Assembly: GCF_024362695.1 (NCBI RefSeq)
Contig: NC_065427.1
Coordinates: 496,001-560,000, forward strand
Length of the DNA stretch: 64,000 nucleotides
Direction: 5' to 3'
Source of the DNA: Pectinophora gossypiella
Taxonomy: Eukaryota > Arthropoda > Insecta > Lepidoptera > Gelechiidae
Both the position numbers and the translations under genes were made by a program. A model generated the notes under the pieces. It was not told the DNA's origin. It saw nothing but the letters and a program-made list of their open reading frames with translations, and made no database searches. This document shows, piece after piece, positions 31,502 to 46,300 of this stretch (the stretch's first letter is position 1; every line of letters starts with the position of its first letter).

Positions 31502-34304
31502 AATATCCTAATTTACGAAACAAGAAATTAAGAAACAATTAGATTCAGACCATGAAACGAGATAATTCTCTCTTCTGAAGGACGCCTTCTCCTTATTTAA
31601 GCCTGTGCTAATTACATTTCGATGTATCTTGCTTTCTATCGAGCAGGATACCAAAAAAAAATATTACATAGAGATGCAGTACCAACAATATTCACTCACA
31701 TATCTCACATAAGGTGAGTTTAAGTTTAGTTATAAGTTTATAGATAAATTTGCAGCTATTTCGTTTTTGTATTCTACATTAGCATGGAAAAAATATTTCA
31801 ATACAATACAAATATTCTCTATTGCACAAAATAATTAGTATGAATAACTATTTTGGTAATTACCTGTGATTATTCCTTCTATGTGCAATGTGTAAAAATG
31901 CAATGCTTGTGTATTTGTGTGCTCCACGTTAATATGTGCCATTCTTGCAGGTAAAGTTATAACGACCAGAGCCGACACTATACACTTCTAAAGAAAGTGA
32001 ACAAGAGGAAATATTTTTTTTTATCACCAAAAGTCGGAATTGTTCAGTGCTTCGTAGTCATTGTATTCTAACTATATTGAATAAAAATCTTATAAAGAAG
32101 TATTTGCTTTTATTCTTTAATCGCATTGAGATAATCCCCGAAATATACTAGAAGGTCGTCTACTTCTTGTATCGAGAGCCGATTCGATTTCCGGTCAAGT
32201 CAATGAAAAACGTGTATTTAATTTTTATAAAAGGGTAGGTATGTGATTTATAGCAACCAAAGGGTGGCCGAATGTCGTATTAAAATGATTCTATAGTATA
32301 TGTGGACTAGATGGACCGTCCTCGACCTCCTCGGCCATAACACCTTGCGAAATGACATAGATTCAAAAATGATAAATTGACCTTTAAGAAGTTTGTCCAT
32401 GATAATTACGTTGAATAAGTGGTTCTGAATCTGTCACCGCAACGTACGGTTCTTCTTAGGTATATTTCTATCAGTGTACAAATAGGTATCGTTTTAACTA
32501 ATTTACTTGTGGTTCTACCCACCCAGGTATGGATACTAGGTCGTTATTTCTGTATTTAATTAATCATTCAATTTGTAATGTATATTTTTTTAGATCTTGG
32601 ACTAACATGAAATATTTAGCCAATAATAATGTCGATAAAGACATGGAACGGCACTAGTGGTTCTGATACAAAAACATATACTATAGGTACGTTTCTATAA
32701 CAAACCCGCTACACGAGTACAAAAGACGTTACGACGATAGTATATTTATCTCTTTTTAACTTATGACGGCTCACATGAGTGCGAAAGACAAAACCTATGT
32801 TTTTCTTTCGTCTTAAATATGCTCCGTCTATTCTATACAAGGTCTTTGTAATATCCACTTAATTCCGATGTACGAATTTGTAAGTTTATAATGATTTTTT
32901 TTTTTTGTATAATCATCTACCTTTTTGCTCGTTATACTGCAGTCTGTATATTGTGTATGATATCTTCTCTCAAAGTTTGTCTGAAAGATATCGTTTTTTG
33001 CGATAACCGCCTTTAATTTGTCCAAGTATCTGTTTTGTATTTAATTCATTTAAGTAATCTCTGAAACTATTAAACTGATTTCGATTTTTTTTTCACCAGT
33101 GTGTGTATTCTACAAGTGTATTCGGTAGGTATGCAGTGAGCTGTACCTATGATTATAAATTTAATGACCAAAACTCAACGCGAACGGAATTGCGTTTCAG
33201 GCTAAGTAATATAATGCCACTTGTGGAAAATCTATACTTACCTACTAAAAAAATATTATAATAAAATGGCAGAAGCATAGTGATATCAAAATAATTGTTG
33301 TTTGATATTGGGATCAGATAATTATGATAAAGGATTATGTTGCTACCTAATCGCTTGTCTTTACTTTGAACAGAATATTAATAGGTGGAAGATGACAGTG
33401 TTGTGCCTAAGTGTAATGACAAGAGCCATCATTTATACGCAAAAACAAGGATAAAAGATGCATATGACTGTCATCCATGAAATTAGAAGGTTAAACGAAG
33501 ACAGGTCAGTACAGCGCCATCTATATTTTTTTTAGGGAAGATAGCCTGGAAAATCGCATTCAGTATTTTAAAAGCTTGTCTGCCTTATTTCAAGGAACAT
33601 CTTGTTATGTAGCAAGCAACACTGGTAAACGTCAAACCTGAAGTAATTCGTTTTGTTGTCGAATTTCTTTTCATTCCAAACAGCCTATTGTAAAAAAAAT
33701 ATTACGTTTCGATACCTTTTTTGTTATGTTTTATTTGTTAATCCACCAATGTATAAATATGTGTATGTATCGACAGGATAACTTGCATACAATTTATTAT
33801 AAAAAAAATATTTAGTTGAAATAAATACAATCATAGAAGGTACCTAACGTATTAAATAGAAATGCAGAGATATATTTGTCATAGGGCAGGAATAGTAAAA
33901 ACATCACGATACAGTACTGCCACCTATATTTAATAAACAGAAATGAAACTGCACCTAGACATGAACCAAACGGCGCATTCAGATGACCTATTTACCTCGA
34001 CCATTAAAAATAGCGGGCGACAATAGCTCAAACACTATTTTTAGTGCGTATCTTCGAAATCTCAAACCACACACTGTTATCTTTACGTGTCTAGTCTTTA
34101 CCTTGTTTCACAAACAGTAGCGAGGAGCTGCGCAACGCAGCGTGTTCGTGTGAGCGCGTTTCACCAAAATCGATAAAACCGCGCTCTACTGCCAGTACGA
34201 ATTGTTTTCCCCTGAACATTAGTGCCCGTTTAGTTCAGCTAGCGTTTTTAGTTTAGTAAACAAGGGAACATGTTTTAAGATTAATCAGTCGGTTACCTGG
34301 AGCC
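31502..34304. other. intergenic stretch upstream of boule
   Basis: AT-rich, with no supported coding exon on either strand. The last roughly 250 bp before the boule start become less AT-rich (around GAGGAGCTGCGCAACGCAGC at 34123) and probably contain its promoter and 5'UTR, but no core motif was firmly identified. Confidence 0.4.
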
Positions 34305-37300
34305 ATGGAGGGTGGTGTGAAGAGGTACATCAGGAGTGAATCGGCGAGTTGTGCTCATATGGTGGAGGAGAGTGCGGCCAACAACAGGAAGAGCGCTGAC
34401 CCGCACGAGAAGCTGAAGGCTCTGTTGAACTCTCCGGAGGAGGATACTGACGACTCGCTGCCGCCGTCAGACGCGCCCAAGTTTGGCACCGTCATCCACA
34501 ACAGGATATTCGTGGGAGGGTTCTCCCTCACCACCACAGATGAGGACCTGTGGAAGTTCTTCTCAGGGTTCGCGACGGTGACGGCGGCGCGCGTCATCTA
34601 CGACCGCGCTGGCGTCTCCAAGTGCTACGGGTTCGTCACCTTCGCCAGCCCCAGAGTCGCACGGCTCATCGTCAAACAGGTTAGAGTTTTCATTGTTACC
34701 CTTCCGAGCTCCGTTTAGGAAACGTCAATGATTGTATCCAGCACATAGGTGTGTCATTCATTACATTACAAACAATTGCTTGTAAAATGTTAGAAACATT
34801 GGCTTCTAGTGGCGTAATAAGTTAAAAACAAAAGGAGAAAATCAAACTTTGTCACAATTCATTTGACATTTAGATACTTCCTTTTCTGTTGCTTTGTTTA
34901 ATTAATTGCTAGCAAGCTAATTAATTGAATGAGGCCGTCAGGTTTCGAATATGTAGCATTTATCTCGAGAGGCTACAGAGCATTGTTTGATTATGATTGA
35001 TTAAACTATCAGCTACGTACGTTTGACATTTGAAACAATAGTTGCATCGGGATTATTTTTAAATTTCAACGCAAAATCTCATCTGTTTAGCCTTGAACTT
35101 CTTTCAAGAGGTTTATCACAATAATTTTTATCTTTATTTTATCAGTGATAAGATTGATATTTATGTACCTTGAGCGAGTGTTTTCAATGAGTACAGTGCA
35201 GATATTATTAGTTACTACATATTGTATATAAAAGTATTTCCAATGAAAAATATGCAAGCCCATCAAAATCAGTACGCTTTGCACTTAGACTTGAAAGGGA
35301 AAATATTTTAACGCCTACTTAAATGTTAATGCAATTATGTTCTTGACGCCCTTTGTGTTTCAATGTTGAGTAAGCGTTACAACGTTACGAACATAGGTAA
35401 ATAAATTGTAACATTTTTATGCTGTTCGTGATTCGCGATGTTTGTAGGTACTTAATTTTTAGTGTAAATTTTGATGTGGCTTACTTTGTATCAAATACGA
35501 GTTTATTTCTACTCAGAAAAAATAAAATAAATAAGTAGGTACCTAGAAGTATAGCGGAAGTCGATAATCAATCAAGGAATATGTATTTTTGGTCACGCTG
35601 TTCAAGTATCAGACATTCCCGCTTCCTACCCTTTCCTATCACCCGGCGGCGCTCATTCATTCATCGAACACGCTCACTCAAATTTCCGAATCATTCATTT
35701 TTTCTTCTTGCTTCAACAACCGTGCGTGAGAGTGCCGGCCGACCAAACAAAATACAATTATCATCATAAAAGTGCACGCAGCCATCTGATTCATCATCTC
35801 CGAGGGCCCTCGTCGAGCAACGGAATCCCCGGGGATATAAATCTCCGTTTTGCAGCGCATCTGTAAGTTTTTCCCACCTTCCCTCTGTTACTTGTCTGTA
35901 GGATATTTTTGTACAACCGCCCTTTTCGCTCAAACAACCAACGCGACCTATGTTTACGTACACCACTGGAGCTATCGAAGCTATCTTTACCACAACACAA
36001 ACATTTTTGGGCCTTACGAGCCGAATTTTCATATTTGCACCGCAAATTGGTTGTTTGAGAAAAAGTTTTGGCGTCCATATTTGTTCGCAAAAGCCATCAA
36101 CTTTCTAATAAAAAACAAGTGATATTTCACGTAGGGAACATAAATATTATCATATCACAACATATTTTACACTTTTCAACATATTTACATCATATTTAAT
36201 TAATTAGTTTCATCCATTTGGGGTAGTAAGAGAAAGATTCATTCATATTTTTTCTTCTACCGGTTGAAACTTGTCGGTTCGGCGCGAGCGCGGTCGTTGG
36301 GAGCCGATTCTCATAACGTTTTTGTACAATCGTATAATACGGTTTTCTAACCTACGTTTTGTACCATATCAAGCGTTGTTTTATGTGTAACATGCGACAC
36401 TAAAACATTTCATCAAATTCATTTTTTTTTGGGCGTACCATACGGCGCTTAAAATTACATCATTTTGTTTTGTTGTGAGAATCACTTTGTGCAACATCAG
36501 CACATAAACGTATTTTTGTTTGAGTGTAGCATATCGCACTCAACGAATATCGTTATTTTTGTATCACATTCACATCAGTTAATTTTCAGTGTAGCATATC
36601 GCACTTGAAAAAATATCATTTCATAATTGGCGTATGATTTCAGTGTAGCATATCGCACTCGAAACATAGCGTTTTTCATTAAACATAAATAATTATATTT
36701 TGTGTAGCATATCGCACAATAAGTTAATTTGCATCACATCTATCATTTTATTTCATTTTAGTGTTCGTACCATATGACGACACTTTTGTCATAAAAAAAA
36801 ATAACGGTCCTTCGAATTTAATATCAAACAAAAAAAAATTGTATCGTACGTAAACAGTTATCAGAATAGCACTCATCATAACATTCAATCATTCGGATAA
36901 TATTCGTTCTATGGTAGAAAAATATTACCATTCAATGAGTGAATAATTAATGTCATTCATTCGAATTCTTCATAACATTCATTCCATTAGCTGTCAATTT
37001 GCATTTTCGTATCGTATTGCATTTTGTAGAAAATTATCGTTTATTTTTCACAATTTTCTATTGTTTTCGGGATAATAACATTATCAATCGATAGATCATC
37101 ATATGTTTTATGTTTTTTAGCCTTCTTTACAGCCTGAATTAAGCACAAAGTTAACAATATCTCGGAAGTGTTGGTTATAATATCAAATCAGTTTCTTGTT
37201 GTTTTTTTCAACTTTACTGATTAATTTCGTTCAAAATGAGTGAATCGTTGCTGTCCCACTATAGATCAAAGCGAAATATAGCTTTCAAACGCCTAGAAGA

Positions 37301-40300
37301 TGGTGTCAAGTGCGCAAGAAGTTGTGAGAAGGATGTCGCGATTTTGCCTCGTTTTGTAACATGGTGTTCACGCTTAGAGTCTATCATGGACTCCTTTAAT
37401 GATGCGCATGTCAGTCTCATGAGTGAATTAGACAAGTCTCAAGCTACAAGTGACATGATAAGTGAAGAAGCGATATACCAAGAGAAAGCTGATGACATGT
37501 TCTTCGAAATTCTTGAGATTAAGCGTAATTTATTGCCTGCGGAAAAACCAAACACACAAAAAGATGCACCTCCACCTAGCAAATCACATAGCAAATTGCC
37601 CACTATTAAGTTGCCAACATTTTCAGGTCAATTTAAAGACTTTCCGGGTTACATTGACTTATTCAATACCCTTGTTCACCGCCGTACAGATTTGTCTAAT
37701 GTGGAAAAATTCCAGTATTTACATACATCACTGTCGGGTGAACCAATCAACATCATCAGGCCATATCCTATTTCGGAAGCCAATTATCTAAGTGCTTATG
37801 AGGCTTTAAAAAACAGATACAATAACAAACGATACCTTGCTTTTGTATGTTGGGAACAGATCACCAATTCAAAGCCGGTTCCTTCAGGCTCGGCTCATCT
37901 TCTGAGGAATTTGTTGGATACATTCAACGAGAATCTTTCAATGCTTAAAAGCTTAGGGCTTCCTACAACTGATTGGGACTTTGTTCTGTTTCATTCTTTG
38001 TTGACAAGATTAGATCCGAAGTCACGTGAGGCATTCGAATTGTCTACGAAGGGTAGTGATTTTCCTTCCTACTCTGAATTACAAAAATTCTTAGAAGATA
38101 GGTGCTCCGCTCTGGAACGCTCTACCTTGTCAACGGGTAATGTCACATCCAATAAAAATCAAGCACAGCCCAAGCAGAACCAGTCAAGAACGGCACCAAC
38201 CATGTTGCTAGCACAAGCATCTGGCACAGGTTGTATTTTGTGCTCTAAATATCATCCTCTTTTCATGTGTTCAAGCTTTTTATCAAAGTCTCCTCAGGAA
38301 CGTTCCAAACTTGTCAGACAAAATAAACTTTGTTTAAATTGTCTCCGTTCAAATCACTCTGCTGATCAATGTTTCTCATCACATGCTTGCAAATATTGTA
38401 ATAAAAAACATAACAGTTTATTGCATTTTCCAACCAACAAAAATCAACAATCTAATTCATTAAACAAAAGTCAACAATCTAAGTCATCAGTTAATAATAA
38501 TCAAACTTCATCATCATCAAACAATCAGACCGCTTCAGTGTCTGATGAGAGTGCGATCACACCTGTTACCTCTCTCTCCAATGTTTCTGGCGGTATGTCC
38601 GGGTCTTCATTTGTGATGCTGGCTACGGCAGAGGTGGAAGTTAGGGATGGTAGGGGTTGTTATCAGAAGGTCCGCGCATTGTTGGACCCAGGTAGTCAGA
38701 GCCACATCATAACAAACGCTTGTGTCAACCGTTTAGGCCTGACTCGTTATAAATCAAACACACCCATGTCGGGTATAGGTGGAATACCTACAAAATCATT
38801 TAACAAAGTTTTCATGGAGATCCGTCCAGTAGGTAAAACGGAGCCATTGTTTTCCACTGAGGCTGTGACTCTTAACAAGATTTGTGGCGACATGCCTACT
38901 CATCCTATTATCAAGGATCATTTCAAACATATATCAAACATAAAGCTCGCAGATGAGCATTTTCACACTTCGCGTCCCGTTGATATTCTCATCGGTGGCG
39001 AGATCTTTCCGCACATCTTATTGCCGGGCAAGATAGACGGCGGAGATCAGGCAGCATCAGCCATCAATACCGTGTTTGGATACGTCCTCATGGGTAAAAC
39101 ATTATCATCAACATCATCTCCCGTACCATTATCAATCAATCATTTATCAATGGATGCAAAGTTAGACGATGCAGTCCAAAAGTTTTGGGAGATTGACACT
39201 ATACCATCATCATCAGAAAAATCAAGTCTCTCTCCAGACGACGTGCGCTGTGAGGAGATTTATCAATCAACACATGAGCGTGACGCACACGGGCGATACA
39301 TCGTTCGGCTTCCGTTTCGTGACCAAGAGCCAACTTTTGAGGGTTCATATGATATAGCCCTTCGTCAATTCAAGCAGCTTGAAAAGCGTTTGCTTCGTAA
39401 TCCATCATTTCATCAAGATTATCAGGAGCATGTCATGGAGTATCTATCATCAGGGCAGATGGAGATTGTTCCACCAGAGCAGTGTCAATCCCCTACTGCT
39501 TACTATATACCACATCACGCAGTTATTAAGCCTGGAAGGCTTCGGGTCGTCTACAACGCCTCCAATAAAGACAAGAACGGCGTCTCTTTGAATGACACTC
39601 TGCTGACCGGTGCCAAGCTTCAAGCTGATATCAGTAACATCATTTTGCGCTTTCGACTCCATGCCATTGTCTTCACTGCTGACGTACGACAAATGTACCG
39701 GCAGATTATAGTCGCGAAAGAACATCGTGATTATCAACGTATCCTGTTCAGAAGTTCACCTGATCAATCAATCCAGGAGTACCGTCTCAATCGAGTTACG
39801 TTCGGCGTATCATCAGCGCCGTACTTGGCTATACGTAGCATGCACCAACTGGCCGAAGACGAGCAGACAGCTTTCCCTGCTGCTGCAGAAGTTCTGCTTA
39901 ACGATCTGTACGTCGATGACGTCGTCACTGGCGCTCAAGATACTCACCAGGCTTTGGAGATCAAGCACCAGCTCGTTAACATTATGGGTTCTGCAGGCTT
40001 CGAGCTCAGGAAGTGGTCCAGCAACCACTCAGCTGTGCTACAAGACGTACCAGAAGATCACAAGGCGGTTCCAGACGTGACTTTTGACAGTGATACCCAA
40101 TTCGTGAAAGTTCTCGGGTTAGCCTGGAATTCATCTCAAGACATTTTCAATTATCAAGTCAATCAGATATCACGTGATTGTACCAAGCGTACAATGCTTT
40201 CGGAGCTTGCACGCATATATGATCCGATTGGTCTTTTAACACCATTAACATTTTTAGCAAAGCATCTTATTCAACGTTTGTGGCTCTTGGGTTCTTCGTG

Positions 40301-43300
40301 GGACGATCCAGTACCCGACGAAATCAATCAACTTTGGACGAAGTATATTTCACAGCTCCCCAATCTTTTGCAACTTCACATCCCGAGACGCATCACGCGG
40401 GACGACGCAGTCACTTATCAACTTCACGGTTTCTGCGACGCGAGTGAGGCTGGATATGCGGGTGTTGTATATCTCCGTTCCACTAATGCTCAAAATCATT
40501 ATCATATCGCTTTGGTAAGCGCAAAATCACGCGTTTCACCTACCAAACGCAGGACTCTTCCAAGGCTCGAATTATGCGGTGCCTCATTGCTCGCAGATCT
40601 CATGCATTATGTCTTGAACATCTTTTCTAACATCATCAACATAGACGGCGTTTACGCCTGGTCTGATTCTATGATAGTCCTGGCTTGGATCAAGTCCAAA
40701 TCATCAAACTTTAAAGTGTTCGTCGGCAACCGCATATCTAACATCCAACGCAAAGTGCCTAATGCCAAGTGGGGTCATGTTCCTGGGAAACAAAATCCAG
40801 CGGACTGTGCCAGCCGTGGCTTAATACCAGATGATCTCATCAGTCACGACCTGTGGTGGACAGGCCCGGAATGGTTAACTGAAGACGAAGACCACTGGCC
40901 CAGCGAACCTGTAACTGAAAAATCATCATTAGAATCAAATCAGGATGTGGTGTGTGAGAAACGTACCTTGACAACTCTGATAACAACCTCTATCATCGAA
41001 GATCCTGCCGTAATCGATCAGTTGATCAACAAACATTCATCCCTGCGCAAGATACAGCGCATTTTTGCCTATTGCAGGCGTTTTATTGAGGCTCTGCGTA
41101 AAAATCAGCGCTCTGAGTCTGCCCACTTAACAGAGACTGAGCTGCATAATGCTCTCATGGTTCTCGTGATACATGTTCAGAGCTCTGAGTTTAGCGAGGT
41201 AATTCACAACCTCCGTTCAGATCGTCCTTTATCAAAGCAATTTAGGAAGCTTAATCCATTTTTAGATCAAACAGGCGTTTTGCGCGTGGGGGGAAGGCTT
41301 GCTCGTTCTGAGCTTGAATATAACTCTAAGCATCCTGCTTTACTTCCGCGTAAACACCGCTTAACACAACTTATCATTCAATGCGTTCACAATGAAAACT
41401 TTCATCCTGGTCTACAGACCTTGCAGTATTTATTGCTCCAAAATTTTTGGATTTTATCACCAAGACGAGCTATTAATCATGTTATATCAAAATGTTATCG
41501 TTGCTTCCGTGTGAAGCCGATTGCTTTTCAGCCTGAAATGGCAGACTTACCAAAGGCTCGCATTACTCAAATCAAAGCATTCCAGTCAGTGGGCTGTGAT
41601 TATGCAGGTCCTTTTAATATCACATTTCAAAGATATCGCGGTGCTCGCACCACGAAAGCTTATTTGTGTCTTTTCGTATGCTTCGCTACGAAGGCACTCC
41701 ATTTGGAATTAGCATCCGATTTATCAACGGAATCATTTTTGGCAGCCCTCCGTAGGTTCATTGCCCGACGCGGTAGGTGCAATACAATTCATAGTGACTG
41801 TGGCACCAATTTTAAAGGAGCTCAGTCTCAATTATCTGATCTCATGCGTACAGCTTGTGAAACAGAGCGCATTGAATTCAAATTCAATCCTGCAGGAGCA
41901 CCACATTTTGGGGGCCTGTGGGAAGCAGGCGTCAAGTCTGTTAAAACTCACCTTTATCGTGTTATCGGCATACAAACGTTAACATACGAAGAATTGAATA
42001 CACTTCTGACTCAGGTGGAGTCCGTACTAAATTCGAGGCCCTTATGCCCACTTAGTACGGACCCCAATGATTTGACAGTACTTACTCCAGGTCACTTTTT
42101 GACTCTGGCTCCTCTCACTACATTGCCAACACCAGATTACACTAACATACAAGTGAATCGACTCACGCGTTGGCAGCTTATTCAACGCATGCATCAAGAC
42201 TTCTGGTCAAGATGGCACGCTGAATATCTTACCACACTATCACAACGCTTGAAATGGACAAAACCCATTAGTACTGTTAAACCTGACCAGCTCGTTATTA
42301 TCAAAGACGAATTGGCGCATCCTTTGCGATGGCGCTTCGGTCGCATCATTGCTCTGTACACTGGTCGTGATGGTATAGCCCGCTCCGCCAGTGTCAGGAC
42401 TACACAGGGTGTCATTACACGGCCTCTTGTGAAGCTTTGTCCTATCCCAGATGGATATGACTAAACATTCTCTGTTAACTTGGCAATATTTTGACATTCT
42501 ATTATTTTATCATAATTATGTATATTTTCAATGTTAACATTTCTTTTCAAAAAATCACACTTATCATAATGTATCATAATTGCATATTTATCATTTCTAT
42601 CACACATCATATCAGTTTACATTCAGTCACAGAACTCATCATATCATAGTCTATCAAATTTACTCTGTTGGTGGCTGGAGTGAACAAATGTGAAGATTTT
42701 GATTGCCTTTCTGGCTCAAAATTTCGCCAGCGGGGGGGGAAAATGTTCAAGTATCAGACATTCCCGCTTCCTACCCTTTCCTATCACCCGGCGGCGCTCA
42801 TTCATTCATCGAACACGCTCACTCAAATTTCCGAATCATTCATTTTTTCTTCTTGCTTCAACAACCGTGCGTGAGAGTGCCGGCCGACCAAACAAAATAC
42901 AATTATCATCATAAAAGTGCACGCAGCCATCTGATTCATCATCTCCGAGGGCCCTCGTCGAGCAACGGAATCCCCGGGGATATAAATCTCCGTTTTGCAG
43001 CGCATCTGTAAGTTTTTCCCACCTTCCCTCTGTTACTTGTCTGTAGGATATTTTTGTACAACCGCCCTTTTCGCTCAAACAACCAACGCGACCTATGTTT
43101 ACGTACACCACTGGAGCTATCGAAGCTATCTTTACCACAACACAAACACACGCTGTTTAACTTCTACATTAACTTTATAATAATACAAAGGGCTGTTATA
43201 TTAAATTAGCTTTTAGCTTAGGAACGTATTCATGCAGTTATTATAAATGAAACACACACCTGCCACAATGATAGAGCACATTAAAATGAACAGAGTAGGT

Positions 43301-46300
43301 AAGTTCATATCTAATGATTTTTCCTGCAGTATGCGTGGCACAATCCGTTATAAAAATAAATCATTTTCTTTTAAACCTCTTTAAATTGCTTTGTAAGCGT
43401 ATCCAGGTTACCTTACGCGTTTTCCTTGTACGCAAAGTCGATGGTTATTAATAAATTCGTTCTTAAGCCCCGTAAATCTCATCGTTACGGACTGTACGCA
43501 TTCGAACCCTCGACCTTTTCGAGATTCTATAAGGACGTGCTTAAAAAATGTCATTTCTTTTGCGTAAAATATGTTTCGCTGTGATCCGGTGTATAACATG
43601 TTTTGCGTTTTAATTTATCTAAATACCTATCTACACTATGAAAGTTTATACGTACTGAGAATCTGAATGGAATGGAACCTAAACACAATTCGTTAGGTAT
43701 TAAATAGGTAGGTGGGTAGGTACATCTGACTGAGTAGGTGATTTAAGTAATTAAGTAGTAACTTACTAAATACATACTAATAAACGTTTACAATACACAA
43801 CAGTCTGTGTAAGACGGAACTTATAGATACTTATAGTTAAGACTATAGGTACCAAAACTCCTTTTATTTCAAGCCACCCAAGCGTACAGTGACTGACACA
43901 TTTTTTGGGTTGTAAGAGTAGCTATACTTTGTAGGTTTAAGCCTAAAGTATATATCAATGACCGAGATAAAACGATACTTTGTTTGGCGAGTAATCGATC
44001 ACCGCGCTGAGTCACAAACATGCTAGAATACTGTAACAGGGAGACTGTGCCTGTAAAGGTCGCGGTCTAGTGGTTAAAGCGCTCACGATCTGGGGCCTGT
44101 TTAATAAAACTTACAATTGTAAATTACAACGACAATTTGATGTTCATTACGTAGCTAATATGAAACTGCAAAATATTCGTGATCACACACTCCGCAATGT
44201 ACATCAAATTGTCATTGTAATTTACAATTGTAACTTTTATTAAACAGGCCCTTGGACGTCTTGAGTTCGACTTCCAGTGGCGACATGGTTTGGTTAGAAC
44301 ATTGCAGACATACAGTCTTGATTGTCCGAAAGTAAGATGATTTTGTGCTTCAGTGTTCATGTGGAAATTATGATTCTGAGCTTCTTAGAGAACTTTCATC
44401 GCAGTTCGAGCCACGTCACGGCAGACCGTGTCGTCTGTTTGCCCGAAAATAAGATGCTTTTATGCTTCATAAGACACTTTGGTCACGGTTACCATTTACT
44501 TAATTGGGTGGTGACATGAGCTACGTCAGGCTATTTAGAAACAATTCGCAGCGACTGTGGTATTGGTCTCCAAACATTTAATTATAACATAGGTCAGGTC
44601 AGGTTACCAGTCCTTAGTCATAAATTAGTACAAGTACTTCATCACGATTACGTTCATATGACGTCAATGTTTCGACTTCTACATTCTACCGCATGTGCGG
44701 TATTATAAATATTCTTTAAGTATTTATGTTTATTGAAGGAAATTGCGTTGTTGTCCACTTTATGAACGGATATTATTGTTATTACATAGTTTATTTGTCT
44801 GGACGTACAGCAGGATATTAATGTCATAATGTGAGAAAAATAAGGCTAATGTTTATAGGTTGGTCGGTAGTCAGCACTCGCCGTTTGCGATCGCTCCTTC
44901 TTCGTCTATGACATAGAAAAAGGAATATTACTATGTACAACGACGTTGTTAAGTATGAAGTGTCCGGGGTGTGTCTATGACCCGATCTCACCAACTCTGC
45001 TCGCAGAATTATTATTAAGCCGCCAATGGCCTCTGACGTGGCTCGAACCGCGAGGAAAGTGTTCTAAGAAGCTCAGAATCATAATTTCAATCAAATAAAT
45101 CAAGTGAATACACAATAAACAAGTATCTACACTTAATCACAATCCACCACTGAAAGTTTTTAAAATGGACGGAATTAAATATATCTCCAACCCAAATACA
45201 AGGTGGGTCGCTTGAAGAATGCAAGTGTGTATCGTCTCAAGAGAGAGCGGCTTCGAAAAAATGCGTCTGAGTCGAGGAGCTCTCGCGGCGTTCGAGAGCC
45301 GCCGAGAGGCCCGAGGCCCTCGCTGCCGAGTGCTCTTGAAACAATGCAAAGACGCTGTTTATTTTAGACTCAAATATATACTGAATTCTTTCAAAGCTTC
45401 CGAGGTTTCATTGGAAAAGGAATTTTGTGGAAATGTACAACTTCAGGAAAGACTTTTGTTGAAAAACTGGGAAGAGTCAAGTAAAAGAAGAAGAGCCTTG
45501 GGCTCGCGATCTGAAGTTCCGAGTTAGATTCCTGTTGAAATCATGGTCGAAATTACATTTTGAGTTTTTTTGACTAGGACATAGCAGTCTTCAGTCATTT
45601 GATTATCCAGATAAGTAAGATGTTTCCGCATTTCGGAAAGCACGATAAGCCACCACCAACTGCAGCGGAGTAGAGTGGTGGTTATGCTCCATACCCCCTC
45701 CTGTTGATCGAGGGAAGCCCTGTGCCTAGCAGTGGGGCGTATAATATAAGCTATTTAAATTAAATTAAAAAGCTATTACGTTCAGAAAACAAACTGCTGT
45801 CATCATGGACTCTGGTTATTCTTACAATTGTAAGTAAACTCTGCGAGTATTTTTTGACGTATTGTAGGCCTGCCCACCTCTACACAGGGTCCTGGCGTGA
45901 GTTATGCGTGAACAGTAATGCGTGCCCGCACCGCGTGGGGTGTCGGCCGTGATGTTCAGTAATTCCTGCAGACACGCGACCTTAAAATGTATTTCACTCG
46001 CGACGCTATCGCCACATCTACGGCCGCGACTCCTGGTTACACGAACACTAATTTTATATCGGTTATTATGAGGTTTTTTTATTATATGTCATAAATAACG
46101 AGTTTGCATTTGAGACTTCCATGCTACGGTTTGCCAGTAATTTTGTCGCTTAGTTTCACGGTTTTTAAGGCATAAAAGAATAATAATTGGGGTTGGAAAA
46201 TAAAAAACTGTGAGCAATATTTAGATAAGTAAATATAACAACAGGACGGTTAAAAATTATATAAATTTAAGTAGGTAAGTATATTATAATTATACATTTT

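Larger units (their letters stand above)
35599..43148 (+). mobile_element. complete BEL/Pao LTR retrotransposon
   Basis: 7.55 kb, inserted in boule intron 1 in the sense orientation. It has 405-bp LTRs (35599-36003 and 42744-43148) that begin TGTTCAAG and end AACACAAACA and look identical by eye. The 5-bp target duplication CACGC is as usual for BEL elements. There is a 1.2-kb leader, a single gag-pol ORF and a G-run polypurine tract before the 3' LTR. There is no envelope ORF. Identical LTRs and an unbroken ORF imply a recent insertion, potentially an active copy. Confidence 0.95.

Noticed and set aside
34355..34597. Minus-strand ORF of 80 codons in boule exon 1
   Set aside because: Antisense shadow of the RRM-coding exon, with no domain of its own.
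35678..36090. Short ORFs in the BEL LTRs
   Set aside because: They appear identically in both LTRs, lie over promoter and untranslated sequence, and show no domain.
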